A DNA stretch of 64,000 nt from Alteromonas sp. LMIT006 (GTDB lineage Bacteria; Pseudomonadota; Gammaproteobacteria; Enterobacterales; Alteromonadaceae). The stretch covers positions 1,178,001 through 1,242,000 of the forward strand of contig NZ_CP101291.1 in NCBI RefSeq assembly GCF_024300645.1, given 5' to 3'. A program made the position numbers and the translations under genes. Under the pieces are notes generated by a model. It saw nothing but the letters and a program-made list of their open reading frames with translations, had not been told where the DNA came from and searched no databases. This document shows, piece by piece, positions 37,157-47,054 of the stretch (position 1 is its first letter; each line of letters opens with the position of its first letter).

Positions 37157-38584
37157 ATGGTTAATGTAAAAATTCACGAAGTCGTTGCTTGTCTTTCTGC
37201 CAAAATTTATGGGGAGTTTTCTGAAGGCTTAGGTGATATCACAATATCTGGAGTGAGTACTGATACCCGTTCAATTCAGCCTGGAGATTGCTTTGTAGCT
37301 TTAGTCGGGCCCAATTTTAATGGACATGCGTTTGTCAAGGAAGCGCGTCAAAAGGGAGCGGTAGCGGTTATCGTAAGTGAGCCTACCGACGCAGGTATTC
37401 CAGAACTACTGGTCGATGATACCAATATTGCACTTGGCCAGTTTGGTGCCATGGTGAAACGCAAAGTATCCCCAAAAACCATTGGGATAACAGGCAGTAG
37501 CGGTAAAACCACAGTAAAAGAAATGACCACGGCCATATTACAAGAATGCGGGGCTGTTTTATCCACAAATGGTAATTTTAACAACCATATTGGTGTACCT
37601 CTTACTTTGCTTCGTTTAGAGGAGCAACATGAATTTGCCGTGATTGAGATGGGGGCAAACCACATGGGCGAGATCGCTTATACCACCAGTTTGGTAAAAC
37701 CTGATGTGGCAACGATCGTCAATGCTGCGCCTTCACATCTTGAAGGGTTTGGCAGTGTCTTTGGTGTGGCTAGAGCGAAAGGGGAAATATTCAAAGGTTT
37801 GGCAAAAGATGGTGTTGCATTGCTCAATCATGACGATCAATTTTATGATTTTTGGAAAGGCAAATTAGATAACGAATTAAATTATTCCTTCTCAATTAAG
37901 GACGCGCCAGGTGAGGGAGCAGATTACACTGCTTCACAAGTTGGGTTAGCGTTTGATGGTTGTGCGCATTTCATTATGCATACACCCGTAGGTGAAATGA
38001 ATATACAACTCACTCAGCCAGGTTTACACAATGTTGGCAATGCTTTATTAGCAGCAGCGCTGGCAATTAATGTTGGCGCGAGTTTGGAAAATGTTCGCGA
38101 CGGCTTAGCTAAAATGACCAACGTCGGTGGACGACTTACCGTTAAACAGCTATCCGAGCAAGTGCGCCTGATTGACGACTCTTACAATGCCAATGTCGCT
38201 TCGGTGAATGCCGCAATTGATTTGTTGTCCGCGTATCAGGGAATACGGATATTGGTGTTAGGGGATATGGCTGAATTAGGCGACAAATCGCGTCAATATC
38301 ACGAGCAAGTTGGACAATATGCAAAAGACTGTGGCATCGATTATTTGTTTACGCTTGGGGTTTTAAGTCAATCTGCAAGCACAGTATTTGATGGTCAAGG
38401 TAGTCATTTTAGTGACATTGACCAGCTAGTTGACTCACTTTATCAAACGGTAATGCATCTAGATGATGACATTACGATTCTGGTCAAAGGATCACGCTCC
38501 TCAGGCATGGAACGTGTGGTCAAAGCTATGGAGGACTCACCTGTGGGAAAGTTGACTAGGCAGTATGGGGCAATCGCATGCTGA
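37157..38584 (+). CDS. murF: UDP-MurNAc-tripeptide:D-Ala-D-Ala ligase MurF
   Basis: Adds D-Ala-D-Ala to UDP-MurNAc-tripeptide in the cytoplasm. 475 residues. It is MurF rather than MurE: the N-terminal [20 protein letters not shown] site [11 protein letters not shown], the MurF-specific [24 protein letters not shown], and VGGRL...LIDDSYNAN are all present. Directly after ftsI (6 bp) and overlapping mraY by 7 bp. It is the only Mur ligase in the window. Confidence 0.97.
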   Translation: MVNVKIHEVVACLSAKIYGEFSEGLGDITISGVSTDTRSIQPGDCFVALVGPNFNGHAFVKEARQKGAVAVIVSEPTDAGIPELLVDDTNIALGQFGAMVKRKVSPKTIGITGSSGKTTVKEMTTAILQECGAVLSTNGNFNNHIGVPLTLLRLEEQHEFAVIEMGANHMGEIAYTTSLVKPDVATIVNAAPSHLEGFGSVFGVARAKGEIFKGLAKDGVALLNHDDQFYDFWKGKLDNELNYSFSIKDAPGEGADYTASQVGLAFDGCAHFIMHTPVGEMNIQLTQPGLHNVGNALLAAALAINVGASLENVRDGLAKMTNVGGRLTVKQLSEQVRLIDDSYNANVASVNAAIDLLSAYQGIRILVLGDMAELGDKSRQYHEQVGQYAKDCGIDYLFTLGVLSQSASTVFDGQGSHFSDIDQLVDSLYQTVMHLDDDITILVKGSRSSGMERVVKAMEDSPVGKLTRQYGAIAC

Positions 38585-39660
38585 TATGGTTAAGTGAGTG
38601 GTTGATGCAATTAGACGTCGGCTTCAGTGTTCTGAACTATTTGACGCTGCGTTCTATTTTAGCCGCTCTTACTGCATTAATCGCTTCTATCCTGATTGGG
38701 CCGAAAATGATCAAGGCCTTGCAACGACTGCAAATTGGACAGACGGTTCGCGATGACGGACCCGAAACACATTTACAAAAAATGGGTACTCCAACAATGG
38801 GTGGGGTACTGATTCTGGCAACGATCTGTGTTAGCGTTTTGTTATGGGCAGATCTTAGTAATGAATATGTCTGGATAACACTGACGATATTACTTGGTTA
38901 CGGTGCAGTGGGTTTTGTTGATGATTATCGCAAAGTGGTGCGCAAAGATCCCAAGGGGCTGATTGCGCGATGGAAGTATTTTTGGCAGACCGTTATAGCA
39001 CTTGCAGTCGCCGTGTATTTATACGCTAACACCACTTTGCCAGAACAAACGGCGTTAGTTGTCCCGTTTTTCAAAGACGTTATGCCTCAGTTAGGTTTGA
39101 TGTTTATTGTGTTGGTTTACTTCACCGTAGTTGGCAGCAGTAATGCTGTTAATTTAACAGATGGGCTAGATGGATTAGCCATTGTACCGACTATCTTGGT
39201 TGCAGGCGCCCTAGCAATAATGGCTTACGCTACAGGTAACATAAATTTTTCGGAGTACTTGCATATCCCATACATTCCCCAAGCCAGTGAATTAGTGATT
39301 ATATGTGCAGCTATATTTGGTGCGGGACTTGGATTTTTATGGTTTAACGCCTACCCAGCATCGGTATTTATGGGGGACGTTGGTTCACTCGCTTTAGGTG
39401 GCACTCTGGGCATAATCGCCGTGCTAGTGAGACAAGAAATCGTTCTGGTGATTATGGGCGGAATTTTTGTGATCGAAACGCTGTCGGTCATTATTCAAGT
39501 CGCGTCATTTAAATTACGCGGCAAAAGAGTATTCCGCATGGCACCGATTCATCACCATTTTGAGTTAAAAGGGTGGCCTGAGCCAAAAGTCATTGTGCGC
39601 TTTTGGATTATATCGTTGATTTTGGTCTTGGTCGGATTGGCAACCTTAAAACTCCGATAA
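38578..39660 (+). CDS. mraY: Phospho-MurNAc-pentapeptide translocase MraY
   Basis: Ten-helix inner-membrane enzyme that makes lipid I from UDP-MurNAc-pentapeptide and undecaprenyl phosphate. 360 residues, identical to the usual length. Conserved motifs: [30 protein letters not shown] and the HHHFELKGW block. Overlaps murF; its stop is 32 bp before ftsW, where murD would be expected. Confidence 0.98.
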   Translation: MLIWLSEWLMQLDVGFSVLNYLTLRSILAALTALIASILIGPKMIKALQRLQIGQTVRDDGPETHLQKMGTPTMGGVLILATICVSVLLWADLSNEYVWITLTILLGYGAVGFVDDYRKVVRKDPKGLIARWKYFWQTVIALAVAVYLYANTTLPEQTALVVPFFKDVMPQLGLMFIVLVYFTVVGSSNAVNLTDGLDGLAIVPTILVAGALAIMAYATGNINFSEYLHIPYIPQASELVIICAAIFGAGLGFLWFNAYPASVFMGDVGSLALGGTLGIIAVLVRQEIVLVIMGGIFVIETLSVIIQVASFKLRGKRVFRMAPIHHHFELKGWPEPKVIVRFWIISLILVLVGLATLKLR

Positions 39661-39692
39661 AGAATCTATGAAAATGTATTACCGAGGATAAC

Positions 39693-40916
39693 ATGCAACT
39701 CAGTTTGCGCCAGATGTTTCAAGAACAATATGATGAGCATCCCACTGTTGAATATGATCGTGGAATTTTGCTCGTTGCCGCCATCTTAATGTTCTTGGGC
39801 ATCGTCATCGTTGCATCTGCGTCCATGCCTGAAGGGATCGCTAAATACAATAATCCTTACTTTTTTATTATTCGGCATTTGGTCTTTGCCACGCTCGCCA
39901 TCATTGCAGGTATGATCACATTAACTATTCCCGTTGCCCAATGGCATAAACACAGCGCTATATTGTTATTTGCGGCGTTGGCCCTGTTGGTTGCGGTTTT
40001 GTTTATTGGGCACAATGTCAATGGTGCAACTCGTTGGATCCGAATTGGTCCAATTAATATCCAAGCAGCAGAGCCGGCAAAATTGTTCTTTTTTGCGTTT
40101 TTTGCCAGTTATCTCGTGCGGCGAAATGAACAAATCCAAGAGACATGGCGAGGCATATTAAAACCAGTAGTTATGTTGAGCATTCTCGCTTTCTTATTAG
40201 GTTTACAGCCGGATCTAGGCACGATTATTGTCTTATTCGTAACCACCTTTGCGGTGATGTTTTTAGGCGGCGCAAAAGTCATAAACTTTGTTTTTTTAGT
40301 CTGCTCAGGCTTGGTATTCATAGTACTAATGATCATTTCCAAAGAATATCGAATGCGTCGAATTGAAGCGTTTCTCGATCCTTGGGCCGATCCATTTGGT
40401 TCAGGCTACCAACTGACACAGTCACTGATGGCTTATGGCCGAGGAGACTGGTTTGGTCAAGGGTTGGGCAATAGTTTGCAAAAATTGAGTTTCTTACCCG
40501 AGGCACATACCGATTTTATTGTGGCAATACTCGCCGAGGAACTTGGTTATATCGGTCTCATGTCGTTGTTGCTTTTGATTTTTGTACTTGTCTTTAAAGC
40601 CATGCGCCTCGGTAACAAATGCTTGCAAACTCAACTCCCCTATCACGGTTACCTCGCCTATGCGATAGGGATATGGTTTAGTTTTCAGACGCTGGTCAAT
40701 GTTGGTGCCAGTGCAGGTATGTTGCCCACCAAGGGGTTAACCTTACCATTGGTGAGCTATGGTGGTTCAAGTTTAATTATTATGGCCATTGCGGTGGCAC
40801 TCTTGGTCAGAATCGATTTTGAATATCGTTCTACGTATCGTGCGAAGCACAAACAGCTAAAACAAAAGCAAACAGAACCGCACGATCAAAATGATGACGA
40901 GGTATCTGATGCCTAA
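39693..40916 (+). CDS. ftsW: Septal peptidoglycan polymerase FtsW
   Basis: SEDS-family glycosyltransferase partner of FtsI. 407 residues, about ten membrane segments (first near 25-45). Key SEDS blocks are present: NGATRWIRIGPINIQAAEPAKL, YQLTQSLMAYGRGDWFGQGL and LPEAHTDFIVAILAEELG with the catalytic Asp. Cytosolic Lys/Gln/Asp-rich tail after about 385. CGAGGA ribosome site. The 3' end overlaps murG by 8 bp. Confidence 0.97.
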   Translation: MQLSLRQMFQEQYDEHPTVEYDRGILLVAAILMFLGIVIVASASMPEGIAKYNNPYFFIIRHLVFATLAIIAGMITLTIPVAQWHKHSAILLFAALALLVAVLFIGHNVNGATRWIRIGPINIQAAEPAKLFFFAFFASYLVRRNEQIQETWRGILKPVVMLSILAFLLGLQPDLGTIIVLFVTTFAVMFLGGAKVINFVFLVCSGLVFIVLMIISKEYRMRRIEAFLDPWADPFGSGYQLTQSLMAYGRGDWFGQGLGNSLQKLSFLPEAHTDFIVAILAEELGYIGLMSLLLLIFVLVFKAMRLGNKCLQTQLPYHGYLAYAIGIWFSFQTLVNVGASAGMLPTKGLTLPLVSYGGSSLIIMAIAVALLVRIDFEYRSTYRAKHKQLKQKQTEPHDQNDDEVSDA

Positions 40917-41940
40917 GTTACTGATCATGGCTGGCGGTACTGGGGGCCATATTTTCCCCGCTTTAGCTGTTGCAGATGCTTTAGCCAAAAAAAATTGGGA
41001 AATCGCTTGGTTAGGTACGGCTGATCGAATGGAAGCGAAGATTGTCCCCAAACACGATATTCCCTTCTACCCTATAGTAGTTAAAGGGCTTAGAGGAAAT
41101 GGACTATTACGGGCTGTGGCTGCCCCTTTTATGCTCATAAGATCAGTCTGGCAAGCCTTTCGAATAATCTGTAAAGTCAAACCAGATGTCATGTTGGGAA
41201 TGGGCGGATACGCAAGCGGGCCAGGCGGTGTTGCAGGATATTTATATGGTTTACCGCTGGTGTTACATGAACAAAATGCGGTGTTTGGAATGACAAATCG
41301 ATGGTTGAGTAGAATAGCTAAACATACGTTAACAGGCTTTGACTTCGGTTCATCCAGGTACCGCTATGTTGGTAATCCAGTACGTGAAGATTTTTGGCAA
41401 ATCCCACCGCTACAGACACCTTTGCAAAATAATATTCTCATTGTTGGTGGTAGCTTAGGTGCACAGGTGCTCAATACCGAAGTGCCGAGCATTTTACGCA
41501 ATCTAAAGGTCGGTAAAGTAACCCATCAAACGGGTAAAAATAACGTTGAGGCCGTAACCAAGGCTTATGCTAATATGCCAGATGTGACGGTGTGTGAATT
41601 TATAGACGAGATGTCAAATGCATTTGCCGAACACGATATTGTAATTTGTCGAGCGGGTGCGTTAACGGTAGCCGAAGTAGCCGCAGCTGGAAGAGTGGCG
41701 ATTTTTGTCCCTTATCCACATGCTGTTGACAACCATCAATACCAAAATGCACAAAGTCTTACTTTGGCAGGTGCTAGTACAACGTTATTGCAATCTAATA
41801 TCCAGGACTTAGGCACTGTATTACAAAATTTATTAAACGATCCGACATTCACAATGCAAATGGGACGTAAAGCAAAAACGTTTGCATCACCGAATTCAGT
41901 TGACAATATATGTTCAGTTTTAGAGGAAGTAGTCACATGA
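40909..41940 (+). CDS. murG: Lipid II synthase MurG
   Basis: Glycosyltransferase adding GlcNAc to lipid I at the inner face of the membrane. 343 residues from ATG 40909, which gives the canonical start MPKLLIMAGGTGGHIFPALA after a GAGG site; an upstream ATG is rejected. Further motifs: GMGGYASGPGG, HEQNAVFGMTNR, and GGSLGAQVLN. Its TGA overlaps the ddl ATG (ATGA). murC, which normally follows, is absent. Confidence 0.97.
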   Translation: MPKLLIMAGGTGGHIFPALAVADALAKKNWEIAWLGTADRMEAKIVPKHDIPFYPIVVKGLRGNGLLRAVAAPFMLIRSVWQAFRIICKVKPDVMLGMGGYASGPGGVAGYLYGLPLVLHEQNAVFGMTNRWLSRIAKHTLTGFDFGSSRYRYVGNPVREDFWQIPPLQTPLQNNILIVGGSLGAQVLNTEVPSILRNLKVGKVTHQTGKNNVEAVTKAYANMPDVTVCEFIDEMSNAFAEHDIVICRAGALTVAEVAAAGRVAIFVPYPHAVDNHQYQNAQSLTLAGASTTLLQSNIQDLGTVLQNLLNDPTFTMQMGRKAKTFASPNSVDNICSVLEEVVT

Positions 41941-42839
41941 AAGTAGCTGTTTTGATGGGTGGCAAGTCAGCTGAAAGAGACGTTTCTTTAGCATCGGGAC
42001 GTGCAGTGTGCGAAGCGTTATCAACCTTAAAAATTGAACATGTAATGTTTGACCCAGCGGAGCAACCACTCTCTGAACTACAAGCAATGAATATTGATCT
42101 GGCGTTTATTATATTGCATGGCCGTGGGGGCGAAGATGGCACCATTCAAGGTGCATTAGAGTATTTAGAAATACCTTATACAGGGTCTGGTGTACTTGGT
42201 TCAGCATTGGCTATGGATAAGATCCATACCAAAGAGGTTTGGGTGGCAAGACAGTTGCCAACGCCGAATTTTGTGCGGGTAAACTCGCCTTTACAAGAAG
42301 CTGAAGCGAACAAAATTTTATGTGAATTTACGCATAATATCATGGTCAAACCGAGTCATGAGGGTTCCAGTATCGGCATGGCAAAAGTTCAAAATAGTGC
42401 AGAATTAATTGCAGCAGTGAATACTGCATTAGAACTTGATAATGAGGTGTTACTCGAAGCGTATGTGACTGGACAAGAATATACAGTCGCGATTTTGGAT
42501 GACGTTGCGCTTCCGAGCATCCGCATGGTTACGCCACACGTGTTTTATGATTATGCTGCCAAATATCAAGATAATACAACTGAATATTTTTGTCCCAGCG
42601 GTCTCACCGATGACGAGGAGCAGCAATTAGCGACCCTCTGTCTCGATGCATTTCGCAGTGTTTCTGCAACTGGATGGGGACGAGTTGATGTGATGCGCGA
42701 TGAGACGGGGCAATTTTTATTACTTGAGGTCAATACAGTACCAGGCATGACAACCAAAAGCTTGGTACCAAAGGCAGCGCGTCAAGCAGGAATAGATTTT
42801 CCAAACTTGGTGCTCAAAATAATGCAAACGGTGCGGTAA
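41937..42839 (+). CDS. ddl: D-alanine-D-alanine ligase
   Basis: ATP-grasp ligase making the D-Ala-D-Ala used by MurF. 300 residues from ATG 41937 (start MKVAVLMGGKSAERDVSLAS). Other blocks: LHGRGGEDGTIQGALEYL, PYTGSGVLGSALAMDK, VKPSHEGSSIGM and LEVNTVPGMTTKSLVP. ATGA overlap with murG and TAATG overlap with ftsQ mean tight translational coupling. DdlB is the usual dcw-encoded form. Confidence 0.97.
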   Translation: MKVAVLMGGKSAERDVSLASGRAVCEALSTLKIEHVMFDPAEQPLSELQAMNIDLAFIILHGRGGEDGTIQGALEYLEIPYTGSGVLGSALAMDKIHTKEVWVARQLPTPNFVRVNSPLQEAEANKILCEFTHNIMVKPSHEGSSIGMAKVQNSAELIAAVNTALELDNEVLLEAYVTGQEYTVAILDDVALPSIRMVTPHVFYDYAAKYQDNTTEYFCPSGLTDDEEQQLATLCLDAFRSVSATGWGRVDVMRDETGQFLLLEVNTVPGMTTKSLVPKAARQAGIDFPNLVLKIMQTVR

Positions 42840-43573
42840 TGACCAGCGTAGATCAAGACTCATCAATAAGTTATGAACGCTGGGTGAGTTTGATTTTTTT
42901 AACCGGTGTATTGGTTAGTTTTGCTGTTGGTGGTATGAGCTTGCGCAGCTGGATGTTGGATGCGCAAAAAGTGCCAGTGCGACATATACAAATTCTAGGA
43001 AAAACGGAATACGTTCAGCGAGAGACTTTAGTTGAATTTATTCGTGAATCCCATACCGGGAGTTTTTTTGCTTTAGATGTCAATGCCATTTATGAGAGCT
43101 TATTGGAACAACCTTGGGTATATCAGGCTTCGGTCAGAAAAAAATGGCCAGATACGTTGCAGGTATTTGTCGTTGAGCAGATTCCAGTGGCGAATTGGAA
43201 TGGTGATCAGTTAATCAATTCTGAAGGCAGTGCCTTTAGTGGAAATATTCAGCTGGCAAAATTACCGAGTATGTATGGCCCTAATGGTGCTGAACAAACT
43301 GCATTAACAGGGCTTAAGGCGATGTCCAGTTTATTGACTCAACATGATTTGGTGATAGATAGTTTGTTGTTGACTGAGCGTTTTGCTTGGCAAGTTGAGC
43401 TTAAAAACGGCATCAGAATTAATTTAGGGCGACAAGATTTTATTGAGCGAGTACAACGGTTTGTGAATTTGTACCCGCTGTTATTAGAACAAAATAAATC
43501 GATAGAGTATGTTGATCTACGCTACGACACAGGTGCAGCAGTACGTTTCGTAGAAAAGACTACATCGATTTAA
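42839..43573 (+). CDS. ftsQ: Cell division protein FtsQ
   Basis: Bitopic divisome scaffold. 244 residues with one membrane segment at about 17-37, a POTRA domain (about 45-115: VRHIQILGKTEYVQRETLVEFI... and VRKKWPDTLQVFVVEQIPVANW), and the beta domain ending in the VDLRYDTGAAVRF block. Position between ddl and ftsA is standard. Confidence 0.95.
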   Translation: MTSVDQDSSISYERWVSLIFLTGVLVSFAVGGMSLRSWMLDAQKVPVRHIQILGKTEYVQRETLVEFIRESHTGSFFALDVNAIYESLLEQPWVYQASVRKKWPDTLQVFVVEQIPVANWNGDQLINSEGSAFSGNIQLAKLPSMYGPNGAEQTALTGLKAMSSLLTQHDLVIDSLLLTERFAWQVELKNGIRINLGRQDFIERVQRFVNLYPLLLEQNKSIEYVDLRYDTGAAVRFVEKTTSI

Positions 43574-43602
43574 CGAATGGTTTAAATAGGAAGATTGCGC
43601 AC

Positions 43603-44832
43603 ATGGCAAAAATCGAGACTTCAGGTTTGCTTGTTGGATTAGATATTGGTACACACAGTATTAAAGCTGTATTAGGTGAAGTGCTAGATGATGGTGATAT
43701 CAATGTATTGGGTGTCGGCAATCACCTTGTAAAAGGGATGGATAAAGGCGGTGTGAACGATCTAAACCTAGTCTCTGACGCGTTAAAACGGGCTGTAGAA
43801 GAGATGGAGTTAATGGCTGATTGTCGTGTTTCATCTGCTATTTTAGGTATTTCTGGACGGCATATTGGTTGTCAAAATGAACACGGTATGGTGCCAATAA
43901 ATCATAATGAAGTGACCCAGGATGATATTGTGAATGTTATACATGCTGCGCGTTCGGTGCCCATTCCTGCAGATCGTAGGATCTTGCATGTGTTGCCACA
44001 AGAGTACAGTGTTGATGTTCAAGAGAACGTTAAAAATCCGTTAGGTATGTCTGGTGTACGGATGGAAGCAAATGTTCATATTATTACCTGTGCAGATGAT
44101 ATGGCTAAGAATTTTATCAAGTGTACCGACCGATGTGGTATTAGTATCGACAGTACCGTTTTCTCAGCGTTAGCCTCAAGCCACTCTATACTTACCGAAG
44201 ACGAAAAAGAGCTCGGTGTCTGTCTAGTCGATATCGGGGCAGGGACAGTTGATATAACTATCTATGCTGATGCGTGCGTGAGATATTCAGCGGTGATCCC
44301 GATTGGTGGCAATCAAATCACTAATGATATTGCCAAAATATTCCGCACACCATTGAATCATGCGGAACAAATCAAGATATCTCAAGCGTGTGCGCTCAAA
44401 GATCTCGTCAGCATGGAAGAAACGATCAATGTACCGAGTGTAGGTGGACGTGAAGATCGCAGCATGTCCCGCCATACGTTGGCGGAAGTGATTGAACCTA
44501 GGTTCCATGAAATTCTAGAACTCGTTTATGAACACATTAGAGATAGCGGATTATTCGAACAGGTTGCTGCGGGTGTTGTATTGACTGGTGGTACCAGCAA
44601 AATGCCGGGTGCCTTAGAATTAGCTGAGAGCATTTTCAGTTTACCAGTGCGAATCGGTAAGCCAATGAATATCAAAGGGTTAACAGATTATGTCAACGAT
44701 CCAACGTATGCACAAGTCATCGGTTTATTACATTACGGAAAGCTAGAAACGATGGAAAATATATCGCCTATCAGGAATACAGAAGAAGGGATTTTTCAGC
44801 GAATAAAAGCTTGGTTTAAAGGCGAATTTTAA
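43603..44832 (+). CDS. ftsA: Cell division protein FtsA
   Basis: Actin-like protein that tethers FtsZ filaments to the membrane. 409 residues. Phosphate/ATP motifs VGLDIGTHSIKAVLGE and VDIGAGTVDITIY, plus GVVLTGGTSKMPG, are intact. The C-terminal amphipathic membrane-targeting helix is visible as FQRIKAWFKGEF. Followed by ftsZ after 45 bp of AT-rich sequence. Confidence 0.98.
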   Translation: MAKIETSGLLVGLDIGTHSIKAVLGEVLDDGDINVLGVGNHLVKGMDKGGVNDLNLVSDALKRAVEEMELMADCRVSSAILGISGRHIGCQNEHGMVPINHNEVTQDDIVNVIHAARSVPIPADRRILHVLPQEYSVDVQENVKNPLGMSGVRMEANVHIITCADDMAKNFIKCTDRCGISIDSTVFSALASSHSILTEDEKELGVCLVDIGAGTVDITIYADACVRYSAVIPIGGNQITNDIAKIFRTPLNHAEQIKISQACALKDLVSMEETINVPSVGGREDRSMSRHTLAEVIEPRFHEILELVYEHIRDSGLFEQVAAGVVLTGGTSKMPGALELAESIFSLPVRIGKPMNIKGLTDYVNDPTYAQVIGLLHYGKLETMENISPIRNTEEGIFQRIKAWFKGEF

Positions 44833-44877
44833 AAAATAATAATATATAATAGTGAAAATATATTGGAGAGCAGAAAT

Positions 44878-45993
44878 ATGTTTGAATTAATTGAAGACGA
44901 TAGTACCGAAGCGGTGATTAAAGTCATTGGCGTAGGTGGTGGCGGCGGTAATGCCGTTGAACACATGGTCAAAAATAAAATTGAAGGTGTTGAGTTCATC
45001 GCAGTTAATACAGATGCTCAAGTCCTAAAAAAATCTAATGCAGATACAATCTTGCAAATCGGTAATGCTGTTACCAAAGGCCTAGGCGCAGGAGCTGATC
45101 CAAATATTGGCCGTGAAGCGGCACACGAAGATCGCGAAACCCTTCGCCAGGCTATCGACGGTGCTGATATGGTATTTATTACCGCTGGTATGGGTGGTGG
45201 CACCGGTACGGGTGCGGCGCCAGAAGTTGCTAAGATTGCTCGTGAAATGGGGATCTTAAGTGTTGCAGTGGTGACCCGTCCATTTCCATTTGAAGGCAAA
45301 AAGCGTAACGGCTATGCTTCGCAAGGTATCGATGAGCTGGCTAAACACGTTGATTCACTCATTACCATTCCGAATGAAAAACTCTTAAAAGTTTTGGGCA
45401 AAGGTACTCCGTTATTAAAAGCCTTTGAAGCTGCTAATGACGTACTATTGGGCTCAGTAAGAGGTATTGCGGAATTGATCACGACTGAAGGTCTGGTCAA
45501 TGTTGACTTCGCAGACGTTAAGACAGTGATGTCAGAAATGGGGACGGCAATGATGGGTACAGGTTCCGCTACAGGTGAAGACCGTGCTGAAGAAGCCGCA
45601 AGCCAAGCAATTGCCTGTCCGTTGCTAGAAGATATCGATTTAACTGGTGCGAAAGGTATTTTGGTAAATATCACCGCAGGTCCTGATTTTGCGATCGACG
45701 AGTATGAAACTGTAGGTAACGCAGTAAAAGCTTTTGCCTCAGAAAACGCCACGGTAGTCGTTGGTACGGTTATCGACATGGATATGACTGACGAAGTGCG
45801 CGTAACAGTCGTTGCAACCGGGATTGGTACTGAAAAGCCAGATATTTCAGTGGTACCAACTTCGCCACAGGTGGCCAAATCTGTTGTTGTTGGAGCGTCT
45901 CATGCTGCTGCACCAGCACCTGATACGACTCCAGAAAAAGACGCTGAGGAGTATTTGGATATTCCAGCGTTTTTACGTCGTCAGGCAGATTAA
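44878..45993 (+). CDS. ftsZ: Cell division GTPase FtsZ
   Basis: Tubulin-like GTPase forming the Z ring. 371 residues from ATG 44878, which follows GGAGAG; an upstream in-frame TTG is rejected. The tubulin signature [10 protein letters not shown] is at about residues 107-116. The linker after about 317 is short, and the C-terminal conserved peptide [12 protein letters not shown] that binds FtsA/ZipA is intact. The total length is a little below E. coli's 383. Confidence 0.98.
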   Translation: MFELIEDDSTEAVIKVIGVGGGGGNAVEHMVKNKIEGVEFIAVNTDAQVLKKSNADTILQIGNAVTKGLGAGADPNIGREAAHEDRETLRQAIDGADMVFITAGMGGGTGTGAAPEVAKIAREMGILSVAVVTRPFPFEGKKRNGYASQGIDELAKHVDSLITIPNEKLLKVLGKGTPLLKAFEAANDVLLGSVRGIAELITTEGLVNVDFADVKTVMSEMGTAMMGTGSATGEDRAEEAASQAIACPLLEDIDLTGAKGILVNITAGPDFAIDEYETVGNAVKAFASENATVVVGTVIDMDMTDEVRVTVVATGIGTEKPDISVVPTSPQVAKSVVVGASHAAAPAPDTTPEKDAEEYLDIPAFLRRQAD

Positions 45994-46013
45994 TTCATCT
46001 GATTGAATTATGA

Positions 46014-46053
46014 TTGACTGTTAACTGGTACGACCATATAATATACCACCAGT
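46014..46053 (+). promoter_or_regulatory. Strong sigma70 promoter for lpxC, with flanking inverted repeat
   Basis: TTGACT (46014-46019), exactly 17 bp, then TATAAT (46037-46042), nearly consensus, ending 26 bp before the lpxC ATG. ACTGGT (46024-46029) and ACCAGT (46048-46053) form an inverted repeat spanning the -10, which could be an operator or a hairpin. It lets lpxC be transcribed apart from ftsZ. Confidence 0.75.
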
Positions 46054-46068
46054 TTTCAAGGGTTTACT

Positions 46069-46983
46069 ATGATTAAACAACGTACAATCAAACATGCGGT
46101 TCAAGAAACCGGTATTGGCTTGCATAAGGGCAACAAGGTCACGATGACACTGCGCCCCGCTCCCGCTAATACTGGGATTATTTTCCGTCGTATTGATTTG
46201 TCTCCACACGTTGATATACCTTCCCGTGCAGACGCAGTTAAGGACACAGTGCTATGTACTTGTGTGAGTAACTCTGATGGCGTGGCAATTCATACCGTTG
46301 AACACCTTGTTTCTGCTCTAGCTGGGCTTGGCATTGATAATATTATCGTAGAAGTAAACAGTCATGAACTCCCTATTATGGATGGCAGTGCGAGTCCATT
46401 TATCTTTTTACTACAATCGGCAGGGATTGAAGAGCTCAATGCACCTAAGCAGTTTTTGCGCTTGATTAAGCCGGTTCGAGTTGAAGAAGGTGATAAGTGG
46501 GCAGAATTACTTCCGTACAATGGTTTTAAAGTTGATTTTAGAATTGATTTTGACCATCCAGTAATCAGCCAAACTCGTCAACATATGGAATTAGATTTTA
46601 GTTCTGACTCCTACATTGACCATGTATCTCGTGCAAGGACCTTTGGTTTCATGCGTGATCTTGAAACCATGAATGCGATGGACTTAGCTTTAGGCGGCAG
46701 TATGAATAATGCTGTAGCGCTCGACGAATATCGGGTCCTGAATCCTGAGGGACTGCGCTACAGTGATGAGTTTTTAAAACACAAAATCCTTGATGCCGTC
46801 GGTGATCTGTATTTAGGTGGTTACAGCATCATTGGCATGCTCAAAGCTTACAAGACGGGGCATGGCCTTAATAACAAGCTTCTCAATGCTGTGATCAACG
46901 ACAAATCGGCATGGGAGTTTGTGACATACGAAGCTGGTGATGTACCGATTCAATATATTAATCCGGTACTTGCCACTATTTAG
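46069..46983 (+). CDS. lpxC: UDP-3-O-acyl-GlcNAc deacetylase LpxC
   Basis: Zinc deacetylase for the first committed step of lipid A synthesis. 304 residues, usual length. Zinc ligands are in [11 protein letters not shown] (His about 79) and [15 protein letters not shown]; the catalytic His is in YKTGHGLNN. Standard end of the dcw cluster after ftsZ. It confirms a Gram-negative outer membrane. Confidence 0.98.
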   Translation: MIKQRTIKHAVQETGIGLHKGNKVTMTLRPAPANTGIIFRRIDLSPHVDIPSRADAVKDTVLCTCVSNSDGVAIHTVEHLVSALAGLGIDNIIVEVNSHELPIMDGSASPFIFLLQSAGIEELNAPKQFLRLIKPVRVEEGDKWAELLPYNGFKVDFRIDFDHPVISQTRQHMELDFSSDSYIDHVSRARTFGFMRDLETMNAMDLALGGSMNNAVALDEYRVLNPEGLRYSDEFLKHKILDAVGDLYLGGYSIIGMLKAYKTGHGLNNKLLNAVINDKSAWEFVTYEAGDVPIQYINPVLATI

Positions 46984-47007
46984 CGCCATCGTCTGCTTGA
47001 ATTCCAT

Positions 47008-47028
47008 AGCGATTCAGTTAAAATCGCT
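47008..47028 (+). terminator. Hairpin downstream of lpxC (weak terminator or leader stem)
   Basis: AGCGATT (47008-47014) pairs with AATCGCT (47022-47028) around 7 bases. What follows is T-rich but broken (GTTTGAATATCTTTT), so termination would be partial. It lies 24 bp after lpxC and 26 bp before the M23 gene. Confidence 0.4.
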
Positions 47029-47054
47029 GTTTGAATATCTTTTAAACAACACAT

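Noticed and set aside
37157-38584. Reading the ligase after ftsI as MurE
   Set aside because: [15 protein letters not shown], the [14 protein letters not shown] start and adjacency to mraY are MurF features; the gene is not MurE.
45312-45878. 188-codon open frame antisense to ftsZ
   Set aside because: Entirely inside ftsZ on the opposite strand, low-complexity Ser/Thr/Val/Pro composition, no ribosome site; a shadow of a highly biased gene.
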